The notes beneath the pieces were generated by a model, which saw nothing but the letters and a program-made list of their open reading frames with translations, was not told the origin of the DNA and searched no databases. A stretch of DNA of 64,000 nucleotides, taken from positions 1 through 64,000 of the forward strand of contig JADLCB010000004.1 of NCBI GenBank assembly GCA_020847375.1. The letters are read 5' to 3'. Made by a program: the position numbers and the translations under genes. The stretch's first letter is position 1, and each line of letters starts with the position of its first letter. Positions 54,944 through 64,000 of this stretch are shown piece after piece. The DNA is from Phycisphaerales bacterium (GTDB taxonomy: Bacteria; Planctomycetota; Phycisphaerae; Tepidisphaerales; Tepidisphaeraceae).

Positions 54944-55699
54944 GTGGTAATCACCGGGTTTTTCCGATCACTTGTCGATTTCTGCTACCCGCCCACGTGC
55001 TGCTCATGTCAGGTGCGGATTGATCAGCCTGATTTGTTGTGTGCAGATTGTCAGGCGAAACTCAGCCGTCTTGAAACGGAACCATCCTGTCCGCGTTGCG
55101 CGGCGCCAACCGGCCCGGGTGGCGCCTGTCCTCATTGTGCCGGCAAGGGCGTGCGACCTTTTGATCAGATTATTTGCCTGGGGCGTTTTGATGATCCGCT
55201 GCGTGGATTGATCCATGACATGAAATATCATCAGCGCTGGCAGCTGGCGGAGTTACTGGCCGATCGCCTGTTTGATCAACCGGCGGTGCGCCGGCTGCTC
55301 GAGCAGACAAAACAGCGCGATGGCGCTTTGATTGCAGTTCCGCTGCATCCGTGGCGACGCTTCTGGCGCGGTTATAACCAGGCGCAATTACTGGCCAAGC
55401 GTCTCGGCGGACACTGCGCCTTGCCGACGGTGCAGCCACTGGTTCGCTGTCGTTGGACGCCCACGCAAGCCTTTCTACATTCGCGCGCAAGGCGCACCGC
55501 CAATTTACGTGATGCTTTTGCCCTGATTCATCCACAACAGGTTCATCAGCGCCACCTCGTGCTGGTGGATGATGTCGTGACGAGCGGCGCAACCTTGCGC
55601 GCCACGGCCAGAACTTTGCTGCCCGCGCGGCCAGCCAGTATCAGCGCCATCGTACTGGCGGTGGCGGACCCCAGACATCGTAATTTTCAGCGCGTCTAG
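54944..55699 (+). CDS. comF: ComF-family amidophosphoribosyltransferase-like protein
   Basis: A 251-residue ComF. The N-terminal zinc ribbon has CCSC/CADC and CPRC/CPHC pairs. The phosphoribosyltransferase domain has AVPLHPWRRFWRGYNQAQLLA and the PRPP loop LVDDVVTSGATL. ComF takes part in DNA uptake in Bacillus and Haemophilus. In this organism it may work with the pilus genes elsewhere in the window. It starts with GTG at 54944. Confidence 0.92.
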   Translation: MVITGFFRSLVDFCYPPTCCSCQVRIDQPDLLCADCQAKLSRLETEPSCPRCAAPTGPGGACPHCAGKGVRPFDQIICLGRFDDPLRGLIHDMKYHQRWQLAELLADRLFDQPAVRRLLEQTKQRDGALIAVPLHPWRRFWRGYNQAQLLAKRLGGHCALPTVQPLVRCRWTPTQAFLHSRARRTANLRDAFALIHPQQVHQRHLVLVDDVVTSGATLRATARTLLPARPASISAIVLAVADPRHRNFQRV

Positions 55700-55702
55700 C
55701 CA

Positions 55703-55731
55703 ACCCATGTTCAAAGGTGGGTGTGTTTTTT
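55703..55731 (+). terminator. Possible weak intrinsic terminator after comF
   Basis: ACCCA (55703-55707) pairs with TGGGT (55718-55722) around a 10-base loop, followed by GTGTTTTTT. The stem is short, so the call is tentative. Confidence 0.4.
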
Positions 55732-55819
55732 CGTTTCGGTTCCTTGCTTGCTGCATTTCTTTGGGATGTATTGTCGGACAAAATACGCTTGGTGAAAAAA
55801 TCCGGTATAAACGAGAGCA

Positions 55820-56941
55820 ATGGTTGAGGTATTACCCCGCACACGGGCTGAAATAGAGCGCGGCATTGCCCAGAACCTGCATCCTGGTGCGCAGGTCTGG
55901 CTGTGGTGTCGGGATCAGGGTGAATTGGAACTTGCCGTTGGCGATGCGCGACCGGGTGTTGCCATGCGCACGGATCATCTGCTGCCCTGGATGAGCATGA
56001 CCAAACCGTTGGTGGCCGCTGCCGTGATGCAATGCGTCGAACGACAGCAGTTGCAACTCGATACCCCCGTTTGCTCGTATCTGCCTGATTTTGCGCAGCA
56101 GGGTAAGCAGGCAATCACCCTCCGCCATTTACTGACACATACCGCCGGTCTGCGCGCTGCCGCCAGTAACAATGATTCGCGCCCCTGGCAGCAGATCATC
56201 GCGTCTATCTGTGCAGCAGCACCCGAAAAAGATTGGCCGGCAGGGCAAAAAGCCGGCTATCACATTGCCTCAAGCTGGTACATCCTGGGCGAGCTGGTTC
56301 AGATCGTTGATGGTCGGATGATCAATCAGTATGTCCGGCAGGAAATATTTGTACCGTTGGGGATGCGTGATTCCTGGCTGGCGCTGGATGAACCGGCGGC
56401 ATTGGCGTATGGCCAGCGACTGGCGATGAGTTACCGCACCGATGGCCAGACGATGCGTGCGAATCCTGCCAGTGTTGATCGGGCGGAATTAGCCCATATT
56501 CGCCCCGGTGCCAGTGGGCGCGGGCCAGCTCATGATCTTGGCCGTTTCTATCGCATGTTGCTCAATCATGGGGAGCTGGACGGCCAACGTCTACTTTCCA
56601 GCCAGTCCGTTGCGCTGATGACCAGCCGTCAGCGTAGTGGGATGATGGATCAAACGTTTCGTCAGGTCATGGACTGGGGGCTGGGCTTGATGATCAATTC
56701 CGCTCATCTCACGCCGCTGGACTTGCTGCCCTACAATTTCGGCCCGGGTGCGCACCGCGACACATTTGGCCACGGCGGGGCGCAATCGTCCATTTCCTTT
56801 GCTGATAGTCAGCGACAAGTGGCAGCGGTCATCATCTTCAACGGCATGCCCGGTGAACCCAGACATCACGCCCGCATGCGCCCGCTTCTGGCCGCGCTGT
56901 GGGAGGATATCAACGCCATCTGCCCGATGGCCTCCTCGTGA
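55820..56941 (+). CDS. Beta-lactamase family serine hydrolase (class C-like)
   Basis: A 373-residue penicillin-binding-like hydrolase. The SxxK motif is SMTK (Ser59, Lys62). A Tyr in the YHIASSWYILGEL segment lies where the YxN motif belongs, and the HGG motif reads FGHGGAQSS. No signal peptide is seen. Such proteins may be esterases or peptidases, and beta-lactam resistance is not implied. It converges with pilC, 3 bases apart. Confidence 0.85.
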   Translation: MVEVLPRTRAEIERGIAQNLHPGAQVWLWCRDQGELELAVGDARPGVAMRTDHLLPWMSMTKPLVAAAVMQCVERQQLQLDTPVCSYLPDFAQQGKQAITLRHLLTHTAGLRAAASNNDSRPWQQIIASICAAAPEKDWPAGQKAGYHIASSWYILGELVQIVDGRMINQYVRQEIFVPLGMRDSWLALDEPAALAYGQRLAMSYRTDGQTMRANPASVDRAELAHIRPGASGRGPAHDLGRFYRMLLNHGELDGQRLLSSQSVALMTSRQRSGMMDQTFRQVMDWGLGLMINSAHLTPLDLLPYNFGPGAHRDTFGHGGAQSSISFADSQRQVAAVIIFNGMPGEPRHHARMRPLLAALWEDINAICPMASS

Positions 56942-56944
56942 TTC

Positions 56945-58159
56945 TCATTTCACCAGACTGCTGAGTTTGAAGATCGGCAGGATGATGCTCATTGCGATAA
57001 AGCCGACGATGGAACCCATCAGCACGATCATCAATGGTTCGATCATGGCGGTGACACTTTTGATGACAGCCTTGAGTTCACGACCGTAATAGTCGGAAAC
57101 TTCATCCAGCACCTCGCCGAGTTTGCCCGATTCTTCACCGGCGCTGACCATCTGCACCACCGCCCGTGGCAATAGCGGGCTGCGCTGCAGGGGTGTGCTT
57201 ATTTTTTTACCCTGTTTGACCGCGCCGTAGACCGCCCGCCACATGCGCCGATAGAGCATGTTGCCGCTGACTTCAGCCGTGATACTGATGGTATCGAGCA
57301 TCGGCACGCCGGCATTGATCAACTGGCCCATGGTGTGCAGACCGCGGCTGATATACAACGCGCGGAACATTTTTTTGAACAAGGGAATCGTCAGCTTGGT
57401 TTTATCCCACCACAACCGGCCCCAGTCGGTGCGCAGCATCATGATGATGGCCCAGATGCTGCCGATGGTCACGAGAATCAGAATATACCAGTAATTGACC
57501 ATGAAGCTGGACAGCGCCAACAGCAGTTTGGTCGGGGCGGGCAGCGCAGCCTCTTTGCCTTTGAAAATCACCATGAAACGCGGCAGCACGAATACCAACA
57601 GGAAAATCGTCGTGCTGATCGCCATGGCCCCGATGATGCCCGGGTAGATCATCGCCCCCTTGACCATCGAGCGTGTTTCGATCTGCTGGGCCAGGTACTG
57701 GGCGATTCGGTCGAGCATCCGTGAAAAACCGCCGGACAGCTCCGATGCCTTGACCATGTTGATGTACAACGGGCTGAAGATGCGCGGATGCCGCATCAGG
57801 GCCTGCGAAAATTGACGACCCGATTCCACATCCTTCTTCATCTGCACGAGGATTTTTTTGAATTTCGGGTTTTCGGTCTGCTCGGCAATCCCTTCGATGG
57901 CGGCGCGGATGCTGATACCCGCCCGGATCATGACCGCCAGCTGACTGGTGAACGCCTGGACATCCTTGGCGCTGGGGCCGAAAGAAAAGCTGAAACTGGC
58001 TGAACCACCACCGCGCGCATTCCCTTCGGGCATCAGGGCGATGATGTACTCGCCCCGATCACGCAATTGCTGGGCGGCTGCTCCCATGTTCGGTGCTGTC
58101 AGCAGGCCGTTGAGGAGCTTGCCCTGGGCATTTTTGGATTCGTACTTATAGCTCGGCAT
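56945..58159 (-). CDS. pilC: Type IV pilus inner-membrane platform protein PilC (GspF family)
   Basis: 404 residues. Two repeated GspF domains are recognisable (FTSQLAVMIRAGISIRAAIE and, later, MGQLINAGVPMLDTISITAE), with transmembrane segments near 180-205, 225-245 and 375-400. It anchors the assembly motor. It is the last gene of the pilus operon, after pilT. Confidence 0.93.
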   Translation of the reverse strand: MPSYKYESKNAQGKLLNGLLTAPNMGAAAQQLRDRGEYIIALMPEGNARGGGSASFSFSFGPSAKDVQAFTSQLAVMIRAGISIRAAIEGIAEQTENPKFKKILVQMKKDVESGRQFSQALMRHPRIFSPLYINMVKASELSGGFSRMLDRIAQYLAQQIETRSMVKGAMIYPGIIGAMAISTTIFLLVFVLPRFMVIFKGKEAALPAPTKLLLALSSFMVNYWYILILVTIGSIWAIIMMLRTDWGRLWWDKTKLTIPLFKKMFRALYISRGLHTMGQLINAGVPMLDTISITAEVSGNMLYRRMWRAVYGAVKQGKKISTPLQRSPLLPRAVVQMVSAGEESGKLGEVLDEVSDYYGRELKAVIKSVTAMIEPLMIVLMGSIVGFIAMSIILPIFKLSSLVK

Positions 58160-58267
58160 GGATGGTTAGCTGGATGTTGTCAACCAATCAAGCGACTGAA
58201 TCTCAAAACGGGTGATGGCCCGCAAAATTAGTTCAATCACCTGCCTGACACCCAGTCGTCAGCTCCT

Positions 58268-59326
58268 TTAGGCAGCCAGGGCGCGCTCCAGCTTTTCTGG
58301 ATGGGCAGCCTGGGCAACGGCATCTTCCCGGTGGATGTACCCATTGACGTATAACTGTTTGATCGAGCTGTCCAGTGTCTGCATTCCGATCGCCCGGCTC
58401 GTTTCGATGATGTTGGGGATCTCGAAAATGCGATTTTCTCGAATGCAGTTGCGCACCGCCGGCGTGCAAAGCATGATCTCAACACCGGGGATCATCCCCG
58501 GCTGATCGGCGCGGCTGAACAGTGTCTGACTGACCACCGCCTGCAGCGTATTAGCCAGCATGGATCGAATCTGGTTCTGCTGATCGCTCGGGTAAATATC
58601 GATGATACGTTCGATTGTCTGCGGCGCATTGACCGTATGCAGTGTGCTGAAGACCAGATGGCCTGTTTCTGCAGCAGTGATGGCAGCCCGCGTGGTTTCC
58701 AGATCGCGCATTTCGCCGACGAGAATCACATCGGGATCCTGACGCAGCGCGTGACGCAGCCCACTTTCAAAATTGGGGCAATCACTGCCGATTTCGCGTT
58801 GCTCGATGCAACTTTTTGCACTCTGGAACGCATATTCGATCGGGTCTTCGATGGTGATGATATGCCCCTGGTCACGGCGGTTGATCGCGTCGACCATCGC
58901 CGCCAGTGTCGTGCTTTTACCCGATCCAGTCGGGCCGGTCACCAGCACCAGCCCGCGCGGCAGATAGGTCAGGCGGGAGCAGATCTCCGGTAAAAATAAT
59001 TGCTCGATTGGTCGCACCTTGTCGTTGATCGTGCGCAGTGACAGGGCGATGGTCTTGCGCTGATAGTGGGCATTGACACGAAAGCGGGCCACGCCTGGAA
59101 TTTCGTATGAAAAATCAGCATCGCGCAAATCTTCAAACCCCGCCCATTGCTTGTCGTTCATCAGCTCACGGGCGATACGCTGCAGACCGTCCGGCGTCAT
59201 CAGCGGAAAATCGCTGGGCTGAACGATCGTATGAATACGAAACAGCGGCGGCTGGCCGACGGTCAAATGAATATCGGACGCCTTGGCCTGAATGGCTGCC
59301 TGAAGAATGTCGTTGATCTGGCTCAT
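58268..59326 (-). CDS. pilT: Type IV pilus retraction ATPase PilT
   Basis: 352 residues, typical length. Features are GPTGSGKSTTLAAMVDAINR (Walker A), the Asp box TIEDPIEYAF, Walker B (RQDPDVILVGEMRD), and the His box (GHLVFSTLHT). It powers pilus retraction and hence twitching, DNA uptake or surface sensing. It lies between pilB and pilC. Confidence 0.95.
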   Translation of the reverse strand: MSQINDILQAAIQAKASDIHLTVGQPPLFRIHTIVQPSDFPLMTPDGLQRIARELMNDKQWAGFEDLRDADFSYEIPGVARFRVNAHYQRKTIALSLRTINDKVRPIEQLFLPEICSRLTYLPRGLVLVTGPTGSGKSTTLAAMVDAINRRDQGHIITIEDPIEYAFQSAKSCIEQREIGSDCPNFESGLRHALRQDPDVILVGEMRDLETTRAAITAAETGHLVFSTLHTVNAPQTIERIIDIYPSDQQNQIRSMLANTLQAVVSQTLFSRADQPGMIPGVEIMLCTPAVRNCIRENRIFEIPNIIETSRAIGMQTLDSSIKQLYVNGYIHREDAVAQAAHPEKLERALAA

Positions 59327-59413
59327 ATTGGTTAATTTCGGTTAAATCGTGTCGTTGCTGTTCCTTCATCAGGTTATTGTGTCAGTTCAGCGGTTTAGCC
59401 GCGTTTCCTGCTG

Positions 59414-61228
59414 CTAAACGCCGTTTTCCGTCACCCGCAGCACCTCGTCCACGGTGGTCAGTCCAGCGGCAACCTTGTCAAAACCATCCTGACGCAGGCT
59501 GACCAACCCTTTTTCCCGGCATAAACGGCGAAACTGTGTTACATCCGGATTGCGTGTCACCTGATCACGCAAACTGTCATCCATGACCAGCATTTCATAA
59601 ATGCCCAGCCGTCCGCTGTAGCCTGTTTTACGGCAATGATCACATCCATTGCCCTTGTATAACTTGGTGGTATCAACACCCTGGAGTGTCAGAAATTCCG
59701 CCATTTCGCCGGTTGGCTGATAGCTGTCCTTGCAGTGGGCGCATATTTTCCGCACCAGCCGCTGGGCCAGAATCGCATTCACCGCACTGGCGATGAGATA
59801 CGGCTCAACCCCGATGTTGATCAATCGCGTAACCGAAGCCGGCGCGTCGTTGGTATGCAGGGTGCTGAGCACCAGATGTCCTGTCAGTGATGCCTGCACC
59901 GCGATATGCGCCGTTTCGGCATCGCGAATTTCACCCAGCATCACGACATCGGGATCCTGGCGTAACAACGAACGCAGGGCCGCAGCGAAGGTCATTCCAA
60001 TTTTTTCATGCACCTGCACCTGGTTGGCCTGGGGCAGGTGATATTCGATCGGATCTTCCACCGTGCTGATGTTCAGTTTATTCCCGTCCATGCAGCGCAG
60101 GCTGGAGTAGAGCGTTGTGGTTTTGCCCGAACCTGTCGGGCCGGTGACGAGAATGATTCCGTGCGGTTCATCGATCTGCCGTCGCCAGATCGTCAGGGCT
60201 TCTTCGCCGAACCCCAGCGCTTCCAGCGGGACGTTGATCGAGCGGTTATCCAGAATACGCATAACCACTTTTTCACCGTTGGCCGTCGGCAGGGTGCTCA
60301 TGCGCAGGTCAATCTTGCGATCACGCACCACCGCGCGGATGCGCCCGTCCTGTGGCAGGCGTCGCTCGCTGATGTCCAGATTGGCCATGATTTTCATGCG
60401 TGACACAATGGCTGCGTGCATCGAATGAGGCGGACTCATGGCATCGAACAGAATGCCGTCGATTCGATACCGGATTTTCAGGCCCTTTTCCTTCGGTTCG
60501 ACATGAATGTCGCTGGCACCTTGTTTGATGGCATCGGCAATCAGGTAATTGACAAAGCGGATGATGGGCGACTCGCTGCCCGCTTTTTCCAGATCGGCCA
60601 CATCATCAGCGATTTCCTTGACGACCTGCACGTCGTCCTCCGCCATATCCTTGATGATCTCGTCAACCTGGATATCGCCATGGCCGGTCTGAATCTGCTC
60701 GACCAGGCGGTTGATCTCAGCCGCCGGCGTTGCCACGACACGCACGATCCGCTTGGTTTTACGCTTGATTTCATCGAGCACAAAAACATTGCTCGGATCA
60801 GCCATCGCCACCACGAGCGTACGCTCACGGGGATTGTCGCTGTCGCCTTCCAGACGCAATGGCAGGATCGACTGCTTGCGGATGTAGTCCACCGGCAATA
60901 GCTCATAGGCGGTTGGATCGATCTGATTGCGGTCGGGCACTTCAAAATCGATTCCCAGGGTTTGCGCCGTAACCTCCAGAATCTGCGCCTCGGAGGCGAC
61001 ATTCATGCCCTGCAAAATGGCACCGATCGTTTTGCCAGGCGTTTGAACCTGCACAGCCCGGGCCTGATCCAGTTGCTGTTCATTGATCACACCACGCTCC
61101 AGCAGCAACTGGTCGATGCCCTTGCGCTGGGTGCGCTGGGTGGGCCGATAGAGCTGCTCCATCTCATCGGTGGGCATGGCCAGCGCGGCGGTGGTTGCAG
61201 CAGAAGATGTTGAGCGCCGGGTGAACAT
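59414..61228 (-). CDS. pilB: Type IV pilus assembly ATPase PilB (GspE/MshE type)
   Basis: 604 residues. An N-terminal MshEN-like region (LLERGVINEQQLDQARAVQ) is present, as found in c-di-GMP-binding ATPases. It is followed by Walker A (GPTGSGKTTTLYSSL), the Asp box (VEDPIEYHLPQ), Walker B (LRQDPDVVMLGEIRDAE), and the zinc motif CAHC/CDHC. c-di-GMP binding is possible but not shown. Confidence 0.94.
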   Translation of the reverse strand: MFTRRSTSSAATTAALAMPTDEMEQLYRPTQRTQRKGIDQLLLERGVINEQQLDQARAVQVQTPGKTIGAILQGMNVASEAQILEVTAQTLGIDFEVPDRNQIDPTAYELLPVDYIRKQSILPLRLEGDSDNPRERTLVVAMADPSNVFVLDEIKRKTKRIVRVVATPAAEINRLVEQIQTGHGDIQVDEIIKDMAEDDVQVVKEIADDVADLEKAGSESPIIRFVNYLIADAIKQGASDIHVEPKEKGLKIRYRIDGILFDAMSPPHSMHAAIVSRMKIMANLDISERRLPQDGRIRAVVRDRKIDLRMSTLPTANGEKVVMRILDNRSINVPLEALGFGEEALTIWRRQIDEPHGIILVTGPTGSGKTTTLYSSLRCMDGNKLNISTVEDPIEYHLPQANQVQVHEKIGMTFAAALRSLLRQDPDVVMLGEIRDAETAHIAVQASLTGHLVLSTLHTNDAPASVTRLINIGVEPYLIASAVNAILAQRLVRKICAHCKDSYQPTGEMAEFLTLQGVDTTKLYKGNGCDHCRKTGYSGRLGIYEMLVMDDSLRDQVTRNPDVTQFRRLCREKGLVSLRQDGFDKVAAGLTTVDEVLRVTENGV

Positions 61229-61335
61229 CGCGATCTCGATTCGTTTCGGTTAAGTCACAGTCAATGCAAAAGGCAGTCGATTCAAAAAGTGATCCGTTCT
61301 CCTGTTGTGGTGCTGTCGATCCAGCCCGCGGTTTC

Positions 61336-61998
61336 TCATTGCATCTTCAACTCGAACCGATACGCGCCGCTGCGCACAATGACCGAATCCGGCCCGATAC
61401 GATCAACAGTAAAGGCGTTGATTTGCTGGCCTTCCTTGTAAAGCTGGTTGTTGATCATGCAGGCCTTGTGCGTGTCCGAGTGCATGATCGACTGCAACGA
61501 CAATTCAGCCACTGCCTTGAGCGCTTCAGCCCGTTCCTCCTCACGTTTACGCTGAGCCATGCCGGTATCTTCCGGGGCATCGCGGAGTTCATGAAAACGA
61601 AACGGATTGGTCCGCAGCTCGCTCAATGGCAACTGGGCTGCGCTGGGATACGTCCTGAATTGATTCACAACCCGCTCGGTGTTACGCAGCATTTTTTCCA
61701 TCTGCGCGATATTGCGCGCTCCATCGGTCAGAAACTGGGAAATGGTCTGGTCCGTCTGCTGAACCTTGCCGGTGGTCGCTGCTTCGACACTGGCCGGACC
61801 GCGGCGCAGGTGCGTGAACAGCAATACGCCCGCCCCGATGAGGGCAACGCCGACCAGCATCATGATCCGGTTATTGCCCGATTTTTTCCCTTCAGCGAAA
61901 TAGGGTTCTTCACTTGGCCCGCCAAGCGCCTGTGCCAGATCATCCTGCGGTGATCCTTCGGCGCCTTCCTGATAAATCTCGTCAATCTGATCGGACAT
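61336..61998 (-). CDS. PilP/GspC-like pilus assembly protein
   Basis: A 220-residue protein with one transmembrane helix at ~45-65 and a C-terminal beta segment (FTVDRIGPDSVIVRSGAYRF) that resembles the HR/PilP-type domain linking to the outer-membrane secretin. AGGAG stands 9 bases before the ATG at 61998. Its place after pilO supports the PilP-like role. Confidence 0.65.
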   Translation of the reverse strand: MSDQIDEIYQEGAEGSPQDDLAQALGGPSEEPYFAEGKKSGNNRIMMLVGVALIGAGVLLFTHLRRGPASVEAATTGKVQQTDQTISQFLTDGARNIAQMEKMLRNTERVVNQFRTYPSAAQLPLSELRTNPFRFHELRDAPEDTGMAQRKREEERAEALKAVAELSLQSIMHSDTHKACMINNQLYKEGQQINAFTVDRIGPDSVIVRSGAYRFELKMQ

Positions 61999-62053
61999 GG
62001 AACCAAACTCCTGTACTAAATTGCATTTCACTCAACCGCCAGCCGCCGCAACC

Positions 62054-62605
62054 TCATTGGGCAATCGCCACCATCGCATTTTCCCGCTCGAAGAAGATAC
62101 TCAACGTCACTTTGGCGGTCATGGCGCCATCGTGATCATTGATCTTTTCCAGTTTCATCTGCATCAGGCGGGTGATACGCGGCAGTTTTTCCAGTTGCAG
62201 TAAAAAAGAATAAAATCCGTTGAAATCGCCGCTGAGCGTCATTTCGATGCGCTGCTCGTTGTAATTGGCGTTAGGCTCAGCCGGCAGCGGTTTGAAGGAT
62301 CGTGTTTCCAGGGAATTGGCCGAGGCGACGTTGGACACCTCATCCAGCACTTTGCCCATTTCGTGGTTCTGTGGCAGCTTGCTTTCAAAGAAAGTGATCG
62401 CTTTCTGCAATTCCACGATTTTGTTATCCAGGTTTTCAATACCAGCAGTGGCATGGCGCAGGTCTTCCATTGCCCGCTCCTTTTTCTCCACGTCATGCTG
62501 ACGCAGTGCCAGTGAAGAACGCTGGTTCTTAAAATACATGACGCTGGCGACAATCAAGCCACCCATCAGCGTCGCAAAAAGCAGTTCTCGCAATCCAAGT
62601 TTCAT
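62054..62605 (-). CDS. pilO: Type IV pilus assembly protein PilO
   Basis: A 183-residue bitopic membrane protein. One transmembrane helix (LLFATLMGGLIVASVMY) precedes a coiled coil (~30-75) and a ferredoxin-like periplasmic domain (RIEMTLSGDFNGFYSFLLQL), as in PilO. It is flanked by pilN and the pilP-like gene. Confidence 0.85.
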   Translation of the reverse strand: MKLGLRELLFATLMGGLIVASVMYFKNQRSSLALRQHDVEKKERAMEDLRHATAGIENLDNKIVELQKAITFFESKLPQNHEMGKVLDEVSNVASANSLETRSFKPLPAEPNANYNEQRIEMTLSGDFNGFYSFLLQLEKLPRITRLMQMKLEKINDHDGAMTAKVTLSIFFERENAMVAIAQ

Positions 62606-62660
62606 GATGTCCTACGCCTCGGTGTTGTTGGTCACTTTGCCTGCTGGTTCCCCGGCGGAT

Positions 62661-63374
62661 TCAGTCCACGGGGACTGCGGTTGTGGCGCTGCCGCTGGTC
62701 GAAAGCGACTGCGCACTGTTGCCGATGTCGGGGTTCAACTGCATATCAAGTTGGAATTTCCGCAGCTTCTTCCCATCCAGGGTATATTCTTCCACAACTG
62801 TCAGACCAACCTGCTGAAAGAGTTGGCAGGTCGAAAGTTTTCCGATGTATTGCGCAACCTGCACATCGGTGTAGGCAATACCGGTCAGCTTGATGCGCAC
62901 GTCAAAGACCTTGGGTTGGGCCTCGACCGGCTTTGATTTAATTTCCTTCTTTTTCTGCTCGAATTTCGTCAGGGCAGCCGCTGGTTGGCGCAGGGTGGAA
63001 TTCAGCGATAAATCCAGCAGGGACACGCCGATGGGCAGCGAATTGGTCAATTCCGCCAGCAGATAACTGCGCGGAACTTTTTCCAGCAGGGAAGCCGTCA
63101 ATTCGGCCTGATGGGCCATACGCTGTTGTTTGGCCTGCATTTCCTGCACCAGCTTGATGCGCTGAGTGACCTGGGTGTAATCCTCGTTCGCCTTGGCTTC
63201 GCGCTGCGTCAGATGGTGGCTTGATTGCTTGTAATAACTCATCACGCCGCCGAATGTGACGGCGAAGATTGCCAGGATCGTTCCGCAAATGATGTTGGAA
63301 CGTCGGCGCACTTTGCGCTGAAGGTAATCATCCGGTAGGAAGCTGAGCTGATTGGGGCTGTAGTTGTTGGTCAC
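62661..63374 (-). CDS. pilN: Type IV pilus assembly protein PilN
   Basis: A 237-residue PilN. A short cytoplasmic segment with the PilM-binding motif (NQLSFLPDDY) leads to one transmembrane helix (IICGTILAIFAVTFGGVM), a coiled coil and a ferredoxin-like domain. It starts with GTG at 63374, overlapping the pilM stop by 4 bases (GTGA), with GGAG upstream. Confidence 0.88.
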   Translation of the reverse strand: MTNNYSPNQLSFLPDDYLQRKVRRRSNIICGTILAIFAVTFGGVMSYYKQSSHHLTQREAKANEDYTQVTQRIKLVQEMQAKQQRMAHQAELTASLLEKVPRSYLLAELTNSLPIGVSLLDLSLNSTLRQPAAALTKFEQKKKEIKSKPVEAQPKVFDVRIKLTGIAYTDVQVAQYIGKLSTCQLFQQVGLTVVEEYTLDGKKLRKFQLDMQLNPDIGNSAQSLSTSGSATTAVPVD

Positions 63375-64000
63375 GGGTGTATCTCCGCAGGTTTTAAGGC
63401 TGGCCCCATGCTCAGCCCGATGGCGATTGCCCAAGCCGGTTGGGGTTCGCGACAGTCAAAGCCACTCTCCGGGCCGATCTTGCACGTCTTGCCCATGCGC
63501 ACCATGGGATCACCCACCTGGGCAGCCAGTTGCATTTCCTGGGCAATGAGCTGGCAGAGCGACCGCTGCTTGGCCTGTCCGCCAACAAATAACAATCGAT
63601 CCACCGGCCGGTTGGGAAAAGTTGATTCGTAATAGCGGCGGCACAGATTCAGCTCGCCGATCAATTGCGCCATGGTCTGGCTGCATGCGGCATTGACTTG
63701 CGCTATCTGCGCTTGTTGCGGGGCTGGGACGCTGGCAAGAGACGGCTGATCGTCCGTTAATAGGGTTTTTCGCCGTTCGAGGTCTGGGGGGTCGCTGGCC
63801 ATGCGTCGAGCCAGATAATCTGAACCGAGCAGGGCGAATGAATTGTCCGCGCTGTCATCAGTGTTATCCTGACGGTCGGCATTGTCATTACTTTGCACCG
63901 GCGATTGAATGCCTGACGGCAACGCTGCTGGGCAAACTGTCGCTGACGCCAATGCAGACCCAGAGTCGGACGAAGGTGCCTCAGCAGGTGATGCGCCCAA
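63371..64000 (-). CDS. pilM: Type IV pilus assembly protein PilM, C-terminal part (gene continues beyond the window)
   Basis: 209 residues are visible. The actin-like C-terminal portion has RLLFVGGQAKQRSLCQLIA and WAIAIGLSMGP, as in PilM. The first ~90 visible residues are an acidic, Ala/Ser-rich segment that does not match the family and may be an insertion. The stop overlaps the pilN start. The N-terminal half lies outside the window. Confidence 0.85.
   Translation of the reverse strand: MGASPAEAPSSDSGSALASATVCPAALPSGIQSPVQSNDNADRQDNTDDSADNSFALLGSDYLARRMASDPPDLERRKTLLTDDQPSLASVPAPQQAQIAQVNAACSQTMAQLIGELNLCRRYYESTFPNRPVDRLLFVGGQAKQRSLCQLIAQEMQLAAQVGDPMVRMGKTCKIGPESGFDCREPQPAWAIAIGLSMGPALKPAEIHP

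Overview
The window is a stretch of bacterial chromosome with dense coding on both strands, moderate-to-high GC, ordinary bacterial start and Shine-Dalgarno signals, and no rRNA, CRISPR array, insertion sequence or phage gene that I can see. The gene families point to a planctomycete-like bacterium, probably near class Phycisphaerae. The clues are a PEP-CTERM secreted protein, a GH10-like protein without catalytic glutamates, a GxDLY-SGNH esterase, an HlyD/M50/SecA-like cluster, zinc-ribbon proteins with a membrane tail, and a pilMNO(P)-B-T-C type IV pilus operon. The lineage is inferred from remembered family resemblance, not from a database search.

Layout. 1-3304: the end of a CpsD/BY-kinase-like ATPase, a (CCAA/TCAA)19 tandem repeat, a bidirectional terminator and dnaK. 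3777-11048: promoter plus a four-gene unit, namely a small HlyD-like adaptor, a GAF-TM-HlyD protein, a PqqD-like/M50 metalloprotease/HlyD fusion and a truncated SecA-like ATPase. This looks like a dedicated export or envelope-processing machine and is one of the two most unusual loci. 11138-17776: trpF, ribF, a zinc-ribbon membrane protein, an IspD-like protein with a degraded nucleotide loop, and a BatA-like/DUF58 pair. 18283-19752: a membrane-anchored coiled-coil protein with a BRCT-like C-terminus. 20026-21716: a two-gene HipA-type kinase and HipS-like/HIRAN module with overlapping ATGA, the second unusual locus. 21895-25743: ilvD, a PTS EIIA protein, and a TauE/DUF1634 pair. 25951-30842: an ABC exporter with an uncharacterised membrane partner. 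30968-34517: rpsU, a thioesterase, an outer-membrane barrel, a methyltransferase and a HAD phosphatase.

34658-38004: an HExxH lipoprotein, the catalytically dead-looking GH10-like protein and a membrane helix-hairpin-helix protein. 38037-48184: addB-addA (recombinational repair nuclease) and rnr. 48244-52257: pdxA, ribE, an SGNH esterase and a PHP-domain phosphoesterase. 52368-52440: tRNA-Lys(UUU) with a recognisable promoter. 52637-56941: a secreted two-DTG aspartic-protease-like PEP-CTERM protein, recO, comF and a serine beta-lactamase-like hydrolase. 56945-64000: the type IV pilus operon on the minus strand, running pilM (cut by the window end), pilN, pilO, a pilP-like gene, pilB, pilT and pilC.

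Most of the window is housekeeping, namely chaperone, cofactor synthesis, DNA repair, RNA decay and pili. The accessory or poorly described material is the 3.9-11.0 kb export-like cluster, the 20.0-21.7 kb HipA/HIRAN pair, the pseudo-GH10 protein and the PEP-CTERM aspartic-protease-like protein.
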